Assembly: GCA_947503625.1 (NCBI GenBank)
Contig: CANNEK010000001.1
Span: 124,001-188,000, forward strand
Direction: 5' to 3'
Origin: an uncultured Kordiimonas sp.
Lineage (GTDB): Bacteria; Pseudomonadota; Alphaproteobacteria; Sphingomonadales; Kordiimonadaceae
Length of the DNA: 64,000 bases
This document shows, piece after piece, positions 1-8,987 of the stretch. Position numbers and translations under genes: made by a program. Position 1 is the first letter of the stretch, and each line of letters starts with the position of its first letter. The notes under the pieces were generated by a model that worked only from the letters and a program-made list of their open reading frames with translations, was not told the DNA's origin and did no database searches.

Positions 1-152
1 ATGGCGGCAAGCGCCACCCCGATGGTCAGGGCTTCGCAGCATTCGGCGAGGTGTTGTCGGGGCACAGCGTTTTGGAAAGGATACTTCAGCGCGCTGAACC
101 CCAAGAGTATCTTCGCGACATAGTGCGCATAATTAAAGTAAAAGTAGAGTAA
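1..152 (+). CDS. C-terminal fragment of cyclophilin-type peptidyl-prolyl isomerase (5' end outside window)
   Basis: Open frame from nt 3: GGKRHPDGQGFAAFGEVLSGHSVLERILQRAEPQEYLRDIVRIIKVKVE*, with a cyclophilin C-terminal signature (DGQGFAAFGEVLSG..VLERI); absent from ORF track because it has no start. Confidence 0.75.
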   Translation, partial: GGKRHPDGQGFAAFGEVLSGHSVLERILQRAEPQEYLRDIVRIIKVKVE

Positions 153-279
153 CTACCCATTCGGGTAGGGCGAGCCTGCCCCATCCCACCCAAATTAGAT
201 TCAAAACTACCCCGATGCGCTGTTGCGACAAACCCATCGCGCACTCAATATTGCAGGAACAAAATCCTTGGAGGGAATA

Positions 280-2526
280 ATGAAAAATTACCTGAAAACG
301 AGTGTAGCGACATGCGCCTTGATTATTGCCGGAGTTAACAACCAGGCTTTTGCGCAAGACGACCAACTAGGCGATGATGAATTCGCGCTTGAAGAGATTG
401 TGGTCACCGCGCGCGGCCGCGAAGAGACACTGCAGTCAGCGCCGCTGTCGGTTTCAGTCCTTAGCAAACAAACGATTGAAGATGCCAGGGTCAACCGCGT
501 GGACGACTTTATTGCATTAACCTCGGGTATCACGATCGCGAACTCACAGGACGCCGGGACAAACTTCATAACCATTCGTGGCATGTCGCAAACCAGAAAT
601 GGAGAACCACCTGTCGCTGTGGTTGTCGACGGCGTATTACAGGTAAATTCGAGAACCTTTGATCAGACCTTGTTTGACGTTGAAAACATTCAGGTTCTCA
701 GGGGCCCACAAGGCGCAAGATATGGCCGGAACGCCACAGGTGGTGCCATTATCATCAACACAGTTGGGCCATCCGAGGATTTTGAAGGGTACGTGCGGGC
801 CGGTATTGGTCGCGGTGAAGAATATAGCTTCGAAGGCTCTATTTCAGGCCCTATTGCTGAAGATACCTTGTCCTATCGCCTGTCGGCAAGCTACACCAAC
901 CGCGACGGTGTTTTCGAAAACTTCGTGCTTGACGAAAATGTCGACTATTTTGAAGACGTCACCGTACGCGGGCACTTGCGCTGGACACCGACCTCCAACT
1001 TTTCTGCCGATGCAAGGGTGAATATTATCAGGACCGATGCCGGCTCGCTGAATTTCTCCTACCAGGCAGCCATTGTTGACCCTGTAACCGGCCTCCCCAG
1101 TTTTGATTTTACCATTGCCGACGCAGACCTCGTTGAGCGTAATTTTTCCGCCAATAACCTTGGACTTGACGGCAGGGATGTCACTCAATTCTCGCTTCGG
1201 ATGAATTATCAGGCTGGTTGGGGTGAGTTTTCATCGGTGACGAGTTATGACAACATTACGCAAAGTACCGGAAGTGATCAGTTCCCATACACAGCCGCCA
1301 CCAGTGTTACCTTTGGTGCGTTCCCGTTTTTCGACGGAACCCAGTCGCAATTCTTCGATATTGAGGCCTTCAGTCAGGAGTTTAGGTTCACCTCCAATAG
1401 CGACCAGCGCCTTCGCTGGATGGCAGGTGGCTACCTGCTGCTGACGGATCGTTTCGTATCGTCGTCTATTGCAAATGATCTGGGGCAGGGGCTGACAAGA
1501 GTAAGGCGTGACCCCATATCTCCGGCATCCAGCCCACTGACCTCTTTCATTGCTGATGACAATGACAACACGGCCTATGCATTTTTCTTCGCTTTGGATT
1601 ATGACATAGTTGAAAATCTGGAGCTTTCTTTTGCCGGTAGATATGACCGCGATGAACGCAAGCAGACTGTGTCACCGGACCAGGGATTGTATGCTGATGG
1701 CGCTGTGATTGCACCGGTAGGATCCGCAGGTGCCGTCAATCGTGCGAACTTTGACAAGTTTCAGCCTAAAGTGAGCTTGCGATACCTCGCCAGCGATGAC
1801 TTCTCACTATACGCCTCTTGGGGTCAGGGCTTCAGAAGCGGTCAGTTCAACCAAAATGGTGTTGGTGCAATCGCTGCCGGTGCCGGCGTTAACGGTGTAA
1901 CGGATCTGCTAGGAAAAGAAACAACCGAGACCTTTGAAGCAGGCTGGAAATCCTCTTTTCTGGATAATCGCATATCACTGAATGGTGCCCTCTATCATAC
2001 CAAGGTGAAAAACGCCCCTTACTTCGTTTTCATCGGGGCTGTCAGCGCTCAGGTCCTTGTTCCTATCGACGAAGTGACCATCAAGGGTGGAGAGCTTGAA
2101 CTTACCGCACGAGTAACACCAAACCTGGACTTCTATGCAGGTCTTGCGATTTCCGACTCTGAAATCGACGAATATAGCGTCAACCAGGCAGCTGTCGGTA
2201 ATGAGGCTCCCTATGTGCCAAAATCCGCGATCAATATCGGTGGTCAGTACAGAACCGAAATCACGTCAGATATCGGATTGTTTATGCGCGCCGACTATGA
2301 GAGGCGGGGCCGTCAGTTCTGGGACCCGGAAAATTCAACAGCCCGTTCAGCGATCGATCTGGTTAACGTGAGACTGGGTATCGAAGACAACGATGGCGCA
2401 TGGTCACTCACAGGTTCGGTTAGCAACCTATTCGATGAGGTCTACAACTCAGAATGGGTGACGGGTGGATTTGCCCATGCCGGACAACCGGACATCTGGC
2501 GTCTGGACTTCCGCTACAATTTCTAA
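280..2526 (+). CDS. TonB-dependent receptor
   Basis: Signal peptide MKNYLKTSVATCALIIAGVNNQAFAQ, TonB box-like EEIVVTAR, plug domain (VVVDGVLQ..VLRGPQGARYGRNATGGAI), C-terminal WRLDFRYNF; start at internal Met after ggaggg. Confidence 0.93.
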   Translation: MKNYLKTSVATCALIIAGVNNQAFAQDDQLGDDEFALEEIVVTARGREETLQSAPLSVSVLSKQTIEDARVNRVDDFIALTSGITIANSQDAGTNFITIRGMSQTRNGEPPVAVVVDGVLQVNSRTFDQTLFDVENIQVLRGPQGARYGRNATGGAIIINTVGPSEDFEGYVRAGIGRGEEYSFEGSISGPIAEDTLSYRLSASYTNRDGVFENFVLDENVDYFEDVTVRGHLRWTPTSNFSADARVNIIRTDAGSLNFSYQAAIVDPVTGLPSFDFTIADADLVERNFSANNLGLDGRDVTQFSLRMNYQAGWGEFSSVTSYDNITQSTGSDQFPYTAATSVTFGAFPFFDGTQSQFFDIEAFSQEFRFTSNSDQRLRWMAGGYLLLTDRFVSSSIANDLGQGLTRVRRDPISPASSPLTSFIADDNDNTAYAFFFALDYDIVENLELSFAGRYDRDERKQTVSPDQGLYADGAVIAPVGSAGAVNRANFDKFQPKVSLRYLASDDFSLYASWGQGFRSGQFNQNGVGAIAAGAGVNGVTDLLGKETTETFEAGWKSSFLDNRISLNGALYHTKVKNAPYFVFIGAVSAQVLVPIDEVTIKGGELELTARVTPNLDFYAGLAISDSEIDEYSVNQAAVGNEAPYVPKSAINIGGQYRTEITSDIGLFMRADYERRGRQFWDPENSTARSAIDLVNVRLGIEDNDGAWSLTGSVSNLFDEVYNSEWVTGGFAHAGQPDIWRLDFRYNF

Positions 2527-2534
2527 CTCAGGTT

Positions 2535-2558
2535 GGGAGACGCCAGCTGCCGTCTCCC
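2535..2558 (+). other. Perfect 8-bp stem-loop between TonB receptor gene and hyuA-like gene
   Basis: GGGAGACG-CCAGCTGC-CGTCTCCC, no T-tract after it. Confidence 0.6.
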
Positions 2559-2680
2559 TCCAAGGTTACTACAGAGTGAATTTCGCCGTCGCGGCTTACG
2601 CCGTATGTGCTTTCCGGCTGGTGGCTACTTTTGCCCAAATGACATCAGCTGGCGGCGTTTGAACCAAATTGGAGAAAAAA

Positions 2681-4699
2681 ATGTATCGTGTAGCAGCCGA
2701 CATTGGCGGGACTTTTACCGATTTCGTAATAGAGGACCAGAAATCGGGCGATGTTCGCATCGGGAAGGTACCTACAACATCTGATAACCCCGCGCGTGGT
2801 ATTCTCAATGGTGTCAGTCAGCTAATTGATGACCCCCAGGATATCGAGTTCTTCGTGCACGGTACCACCGTAGGACTGAACGCCTTTCTTGAAAGGAAAG
2901 GCGCGCGGGTGCTTCTTGTTATGACATCCGGCATCAGTGATACATACACAATTGCAAGGGGACACCGCGAAGAGCTCTATAAACTTCATTACCGCAAGCC
3001 AAAGCAACTGGTGCCCCGGAAAGACGTTCATGAGGTTACCGAGCGCCTGGGCTGGGATGGCAGCGTGGTCACGCCGCTGGATGAAGCTTCACTGAAACCG
3101 ATTATTGAAAAAGTCAAAGCAGAAGACATTCCTGCCGTGGCCATATGTTTGCTGCACGCGTATGCAAACCCGGCACATGAAAAAAAGATCGCGGAAATTC
3201 TGGCACAAGAGTTACCCGGCGTTTCCATCTCCCTGTCGCATAGTGTGGCACCAGAATGGCGCGAAGTTGAGCGAGCCTCCTCCACTGTCATGGATGCCTA
3301 TGTAGCACCGGTTGTAGAGCTTTATCTGGAAACGCTGAAACGCGAATTTCTTGATATCGGTATGCAACAAACCATTCATGTCATGCGCTCGAACGGCGGC
3401 GTAATGACCGACGCACACGCAAGCAAACATCCTATCACAACGCTTCTTTCAGGCCCCGTTGGGGGAAGTATTGGCGGTGTTGAACTCTCGAAAAGCACCG
3501 GAATGAAAAACCTTTTGTGTGTGGACATGGGGGGAACATCATTTGATCTAAGTCTTGTGGTCGAAGGCGAGCCGGAACTGTCGAACGAGACCGTACTGCA
3601 AGGCTTGCCACTTCTGATGTCTATTATCAATATTGACACAGTGGGGGCAGGCGGTGGCTCGCTTGCATGGGTCGAGAACGGCGGATTGCGGGTCGGTCCT
3701 CAAAGCGCCGGCTCCCAACCCGGGCCTGTTTGTTATGGTCGGGGTGGAACCCAGCCAACAGTCACGGACGCCAATCTGTTTCTGGGCCGCCTAGGAGAAG
3801 CATCGCTTCTGAACGGGGATATGACCCTGGACATGGCTTCTACAGCAAAAGCCTTTGAGACGCTTGGTCATAAAGTTGGCTTGAGCGCAACCGAACTTGC
3901 AGAGGGCATGATTGCGATCGGGAATGCAAAAATGGCCGATGCAATGAGAACCATTACCGTTGGCAGAGGGATCGACCCGCGGGACTTCACTCTGGTTGCT
4001 TTTGGTGGCGCCGGACCGATGCACGCAGTTGAACTTGCCCGAGAACTGGACATCAAGCAGATATTGGTTCCCCGGTTTCCGGGTACATTTTCCGCCTGGG
4101 GCATGTTGCAAAGCAATATTCGCCATGACTTCAGCATTACGCATTACGCCGTTTCCGATGAAGTGAACGCCGGCCAGTTGGTCGAGTTATTTCAAGGCAT
4201 GCTCGATAGCGGCACCAAAACACTGGCAGAGGAAGGCGTCGCCCCAAACCGGATGGAATTTGTGCGTTCGGTGGACCTGAGGTACGCAGGTCAGGAATAC
4301 ACCATTAACGTTTCGCTTGCTGATACTGCAGATATTGATGCAGCCATTGAGAAGTTCCACGATCTCTATCAATCACGGTATGGCCACGCGCTGCACGGAG
4401 CGGCGGTGGAAATAATCAATTTACGACTGGCGGCGATAGGGCGTCTGGAACGCACAGATTTCTCCGGTTATGCGGAACAGACACAGCAGGAGCCGCTTGT
4501 GGCTCACCGCGACATAATTTTCAATGGCAAGTCATACCATTCTCCAATTTACAAGCGGGATTTCCTCCCCAGGGGAAAGGTGTTCGAAAGCCCGGCCGTC
4601 GTGGAAGAAGCCAGTGCCACCACCATCATTCCACCAGGTTACACATTTGAAATCGATGACATCGGTAACCTCCTGATCCAATCAGAGGAGCACGCATAA
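2681..4699 (+). CDS. Hydantoinase/oxoprolinase family subunit A (HyuA-like)
   Basis: N-terminal YRVAADIGGTFTDFVIED, FVHGTTVGLNAFLERKGARV, GGTSFDLSLV, VGAGGGSLAW; SD ggagaaaaaa. Confidence 0.93.
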   Translation: MYRVAADIGGTFTDFVIEDQKSGDVRIGKVPTTSDNPARGILNGVSQLIDDPQDIEFFVHGTTVGLNAFLERKGARVLLVMTSGISDTYTIARGHREELYKLHYRKPKQLVPRKDVHEVTERLGWDGSVVTPLDEASLKPIIEKVKAEDIPAVAICLLHAYANPAHEKKIAEILAQELPGVSISLSHSVAPEWREVERASSTVMDAYVAPVVELYLETLKREFLDIGMQQTIHVMRSNGGVMTDAHASKHPITTLLSGPVGGSIGGVELSKSTGMKNLLCVDMGGTSFDLSLVVEGEPELSNETVLQGLPLLMSIINIDTVGAGGGSLAWVENGGLRVGPQSAGSQPGPVCYGRGGTQPTVTDANLFLGRLGEASLLNGDMTLDMASTAKAFETLGHKVGLSATELAEGMIAIGNAKMADAMRTITVGRGIDPRDFTLVAFGGAGPMHAVELARELDIKQILVPRFPGTFSAWGMLQSNIRHDFSITHYAVSDEVNAGQLVELFQGMLDSGTKTLAEEGVAPNRMEFVRSVDLRYAGQEYTINVSLADTADIDAAIEKFHDLYQSRYGHALHGAAVEIINLRLAAIGRLERTDFSGYAEQTQQEPLVAHRDIIFNGKSYHSPIYKRDFLPRGKVFESPAVVEEASATTIIPPGYTFEIDDIGNLLIQSEEHA

Positions 4700-6363
4700 T
4701 GACCACTCAAGTAAACCCAATCACCACAGAGATTATTAGAAATGCGTTCAACTCCATTGCTGAAGATATGAACGCTGCTCTCATCCGTAGCGCATACACA
4801 CCAATCATTTATGAAGGTAAAGACTGCGCCGTTGCACTGTTGGATGACAAAGGCGAAGTGCTGGGGCAGTCGCTCGGACTGCCGCTTTTTCTGGGAAACC
4901 TGTCATTGTGCGTGCAGATTGTGGCGGACATGTATGGTTGGGACTACTTCGGTGAAGGCGATGTCGTTTTTCTGAACGATTCCTATATAGCAGGTACGCA
5001 CCTCAATGACGTCACCGTCATTGTGCCAATTTTCTGGAAAGGTCAGCGGATAGGGTTTGCCACATCTCGCGCCCACTGGCTCGACGTAGGCGCCAAGGAT
5101 GCAGGCCAACCCACTGACTCTCATGAAATTTATCAGGAAGGAATGCGGTGGGCGCCAACCAAGGCATACAAAGCTGGTGAGCCGGTCGCGGATATTCTGA
5201 CTTTCCTGAAACGTAACAGTCGTTTTGGTGACGCTTTGCTAGGCGACCTACACGCACAGATCGCCGCAGGCAATACCGGTAAAGACCGCTTTTGTGCGTT
5301 GTTGGACCGTTTCGGGCTGGAAACCGTTTGGGCTGCACGTGATGATATCTTCAGACAGTCTGCTGAAATGGAACGCCAAACAATAGGCGCAATCCCTGAT
5401 GGCGTATACTCGGCGGAAGGCGCACTCGACAACGATGGCCTCACTGATGTTCCCGTTCCGGTCAAGCTGACCGTCAGAGTGGACGGCGAACATATGACGG
5501 TCGATCTGTCAGGATCAGCTGATCAAACCAGAGGCGCTGTCAATTGCGGTGCAACGCAAACCATTTCCGCGGCAAGAGTTGCCTTCAAATTATTGGTAAA
5601 CCCGAAGCGGCCCGTTGACGGTGGTACATTTACCGCTCTTGAAGTGATTGCGCCGGAGGGCTCCATTTTCAATGCGCAGGAACCAGCAGCCTGCTCATGG
5701 TATTTCTCGTCGCTTGGTTTGCTTATCGATTTGTTTGTCAAAGCCATGTCTGACGTGATGCCTGATACAGCCGCCGCAGCACATTATGGTGACTCGATGG
5801 TGCTAATTCTTACAGGCTACGATCAGTCAAAAGACGGAGAATTGTTTGTCGCAGTGGAAGCCAACACTGGCGGTTGGGGTGGCTGGAACGGTAGCGACGG
5901 ACAGGACTGCCTGATCAACAACGTCAACGGCAGCTTCCGCGACTATCCAATCGAGGTGTACGAAAACCGCTACCCCATTCGAATTCAGAAGTACGGTATC
6001 AGGGCAGACAGTGGTGGCGCGGGCAAATATCGCGGCGGAAACGGCAGTGTCAGGGAATACTGTCTCACCAATGACGCCAGCATGTCACTTTGGTTCGAAC
6101 GTTCGCAAACAACAGCCTGGGGTTTGTTTGGCGGGCAGCCCGGCAAGGCACCGGAAGTTGTTGTGACGCACCCGGACGGAACAGAGCTCCGAGCTCTCAA
6201 AAGCAACGCAACACCACTTAAAACAGGCACTATAATCCAGGTGAAAACCGGTGGCGGCGGTGGATACGGCGACCCGGCTGACAGAGCTTCGAATCTTGTC
6301 CGGTCGGACATTGAAAACCTTTATGTTACCGAGGCCGAAGCAGAAAAATCATACGCTGTTTGA
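4699..6363 (+). CDS. Hydantoinase B/oxoprolinase family subunit (HyuB-like)
   Basis: NPITTEIIRNAFNSIAEDMNAALIRSAYTPIIYEGKDC, GGTFTALEVIAPEGSIFNA, RGGNGSVREY; TAATG overlap with HyuA-like stop. Confidence 0.93.
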   Translation: MTTQVNPITTEIIRNAFNSIAEDMNAALIRSAYTPIIYEGKDCAVALLDDKGEVLGQSLGLPLFLGNLSLCVQIVADMYGWDYFGEGDVVFLNDSYIAGTHLNDVTVIVPIFWKGQRIGFATSRAHWLDVGAKDAGQPTDSHEIYQEGMRWAPTKAYKAGEPVADILTFLKRNSRFGDALLGDLHAQIAAGNTGKDRFCALLDRFGLETVWAARDDIFRQSAEMERQTIGAIPDGVYSAEGALDNDGLTDVPVPVKLTVRVDGEHMTVDLSGSADQTRGAVNCGATQTISAARVAFKLLVNPKRPVDGGTFTALEVIAPEGSIFNAQEPAACSWYFSSLGLLIDLFVKAMSDVMPDTAAAAHYGDSMVLILTGYDQSKDGELFVAVEANTGGWGGWNGSDGQDCLINNVNGSFRDYPIEVYENRYPIRIQKYGIRADSGGAGKYRGGNGSVREYCLTNDASMSLWFERSQTTAWGLFGGQPGKAPEVVVTHPDGTELRALKSNATPLKTGTIIQVKTGGGGGYGDPADRASNLVRSDIENLYVTEAEAEKSYAV

Positions 6364-6389
6364 TTTAAGAAGAGGGGTAAAGGCTATCA

Positions 6390-7616
6390 ATGATGGAACA
6401 GAATCGCGGAAGTTTTTATTTGAAAAACGTAACGATTTTCAACGGGCATGATGAAGAACTTTTACCTCCTCAGAATATTCTCATTGAAGAAGGAAGGTTT
6501 GCAAAAATAGGGCAGGCTGACCCGAACCACCATGATACCCGAACCTTTGATCTGACAGGTAAATTTCTGATGCCCGGTCTCATTGACGCACACTTCCATG
6601 CTTATGCGTCTGATCTCGATTTCACCAAACTGGACACCTTGCCAAACACCTATCATGGATTGAAGGGTTCAGAGTTGTTGTCTGCGGCTCTCGGGCGCGG
6701 GGTCACAACGATCAGGGATGTCGGCGGCGCAGACTATGGTCTTTGGCGCGCATTGGAAGACGGACTGTTTGCGGGCCCCAGGCTTTACTATGCTGGTAAG
6801 GGGCTCAGCCAGACCGGCGGTCACGGGGACATGCGGGCGCCCTCCATGGAACCCTGCGCATGTGGCATCAGTAACAGACTGACCAGGGTCGTTGATGGTG
6901 TTGATAATATACGTGCCGCGGCCCGCGAAGAACTAAGGCGTGGTGCCAGTCATATCAAAGTGTTTGTATCGGGGGGGATATCTTCGCCCAGCGACCCGAT
7001 ATGGTCCTTGCAATACTCGGACCCCGAATTGGAGGCCGTCGTTGATGAAGCGCATCGGCGAGGGGCCTATGTTGTCGCTCATGCCTACACTCCGGAAGCA
7101 ATAGCGCGCTCGGTCAAGGCTGGCATCCGCTCAATTGAACACGCCAACCTGATAACGCCGGAAGTCGCGCAGCAGGTTCAGGAGGCAGGGGCCTTTGTTG
7201 TACCCACACTGGTTACCTATGACAGCCTTGGCCGTTTTGGCCACCAGAACGGCGCGCCGGATACGATGATTGCAAAGCTTGATGAGGTTGCTGCAAAAGG
7301 GCTTGAGGCCATTCGCATCTGCCGCAAAGTAGGGGTCAAACTGGGGTTTGGTACAGACCTTCTAGGCGAATTACACAAGTTTCAATTGAACGAGTTGTTA
7401 CTGAGGGAACAAGTAGAGACCCCGTTTCAGGTCCTGAACTCAGCAACGGCCGTTAACGCCGAACTGATGGGGCTTGATGGTGAAATTGGTTCAGTTCAGG
7501 AGGGCGCGTTCGCAGACTTTCTGATATTGAATACCAACCCTTTGCAGGATTTAACAGCACTGGCGAACGGCGACGCGATTGAAGCCATTCATCAAGGCGG
7601 TAAACGCGTGGGTTAG
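6390..7616 (+). CDS. Metal-dependent amidohydrolase (imidazolonepropionase/prolidase-like)
   Basis: PGLIDAHFHAY (HxH), HIKVFVSGG lysine motif, VAHAYT, IEHANL, FGTDLLGE aspartate. Confidence 0.88.
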   Translation: MMEQNRGSFYLKNVTIFNGHDEELLPPQNILIEEGRFAKIGQADPNHHDTRTFDLTGKFLMPGLIDAHFHAYASDLDFTKLDTLPNTYHGLKGSELLSAALGRGVTTIRDVGGADYGLWRALEDGLFAGPRLYYAGKGLSQTGGHGDMRAPSMEPCACGISNRLTRVVDGVDNIRAAAREELRRGASHIKVFVSGGISSPSDPIWSLQYSDPELEAVVDEAHRRGAYVVAHAYTPEAIARSVKAGIRSIEHANLITPEVAQQVQEAGAFVVPTLVTYDSLGRFGHQNGAPDTMIAKLDEVAAKGLEAIRICRKVGVKLGFGTDLLGELHKFQLNELLLREQVETPFQVLNSATAVNAELMGLDGEIGSVQEGAFADFLILNTNPLQDLTALANGDAIEAIHQGGKRVG

Positions 7617-7715
7617 CGGAATCCTCTCTGCTTCCCCGTCATATTTGACGCCCGTCAAGGCAATCTATTCTTGAGGCGTCACTATGAACAAATGGAAGTT
7701 TATAGGGGTTCAGTC

Positions 7716-8336
7716 ATGTCCGGTAAATTCAAGATACCGTTGTCTTTCATCGTACCAATGTGGTTGGTGGCCTGCAGCTCAAACGTCGATTGCGGTATTA
7801 TCGCCTATCACAGCCTTGATGCGCCAAGCGGGGAGACTGTGCGTGTCATCCATCAGGATACAGACGTTACCAACACTCCCGAGTTTAACGATTATGCGGC
7901 TCAACTTTTAACACGGCTGGTGCGGATAGGGTATGTGCGCGCCGATGGTGACAGCGCTGATCTGACGTTTGCAATAAGTTATGATTTTGGTGAGGACCCC
8001 CAAAAGACCACAGAAACCGCCAGCTGTCACAAAGAGTATCGTTTTCGTGACGACGAGTATGGGTCTCCATATTACAGAGGACTTGATTGCTATCCTCACG
8101 ACGGCGATGGGCCTTCAAAATACATTCATTTCCTGAGATTAAAAGTGCATGACGAGGCGGCACCCGGTGACCTCGGAGAGGCCATCTATGAAGGCACCGT
8201 GCATAACATGTCCATGAGCGATAATCTCAGAGAAGTTATGCCGTATCTCATTGCTGCACTACTTGATAATTTCCCCGGTGAAAATGGCGAAATTCGGAAT
8301 GTTATTGTAGACAGGGCAAAACAAGATGTTAAATAG
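7716..8336 (+). CDS. Putative lipoprotein of unknown function (DUF4136-like)
   Basis: Signal peptide ending LVACSS (lipobox-like); start chosen after the atg-proximal leader. Confidence 0.6.
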   Translation: MSGKFKIPLSFIVPMWLVACSSNVDCGIIAYHSLDAPSGETVRVIHQDTDVTNTPEFNDYAAQLLTRLVRIGYVRADGDSADLTFAISYDFGEDPQKTTETASCHKEYRFRDDEYGSPYYRGLDCYPHDGDGPSKYIHFLRLKVHDEAAPGDLGEAIYEGTVHNMSMSDNLREVMPYLIAALLDNFPGENGEIRNVIVDRAKQDVK

Positions 8337-8455
8337 ATCGGTAAAAATCTCATATAAACCAATACCATAGAGGAAAATCGCGTTTACTTGAACGTTATGA
8401 TCCTTTTAATCAAGCGTCTGGGTGTCTCCTGACAGAGCATTTTTTCCCAGTATCA

Positions 8456-8909
8456 CTATTTGGACATGTGGTAAAAGTTTGCTCCCGGCCTCGCCGAAAT
8501 TGGCGAGGCTGAAATCAAATCATCGACACCTTTGGTGAGGCCAGCCGCAAAAACACGCTCTGGTAGCCTGAAACGATCATCATGCAGGGGGAAGGGACTG
8601 TACCAGCGCAAAAAAGTCTCGTGGTCGATATCTGACCTTCAGTGACATAAAGCTTGCACTGGCTGGATCTCAAGTTTCGAACCTATAGGGCGTGTCCCTA
8701 TACACCAGTTCGAAGCCTGTGAACTTGAAGTCACGAAGGAACTGGACACCACAGCCGGTCAGGTAGCGCATATCGGTTCGATCCGCGCACTTCGCATTGA
8801 GTAATTGAGTAGCCATGGATTTTTGAGGAACATCAAAAGGGCGGCGTCTGAGCGATCTTAGACAATTAATCGCATAATTTATATTATGGGAAATTAATAA
8901 CCATCCCAA
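8456..8909 (-). pseudogene. Possible decayed gene (stop plus frameshift)
   Basis: Minus strand: MATQLLNAKCADRTDMRYLTGCGVQFLRDFKFTGFELVYRDTPYRFET* then, in a different frame, RSDIDHETFLRWYSPFPLHDDRFRLPERVFAAGLTKGVDDLISASPISARPGANFYHMSK*; both protein-like but not joinable in one frame. Confidence 0.35.
8676..8714. repeat. Nested inverted repeat
   Basis: TTCGAAC-C-TATAGGG-CGTGT-CCCTATA-CACCA-GTTCGAA; both 7-bp arms perfect. Confidence 0.75.
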
Positions 8910-8987
8910 ACACCTACTATTGTGGAAATAGTGAGCATATACCTTTATTCAATCAGAATTAGTACGACAATAAGGTCCATCGTCACC

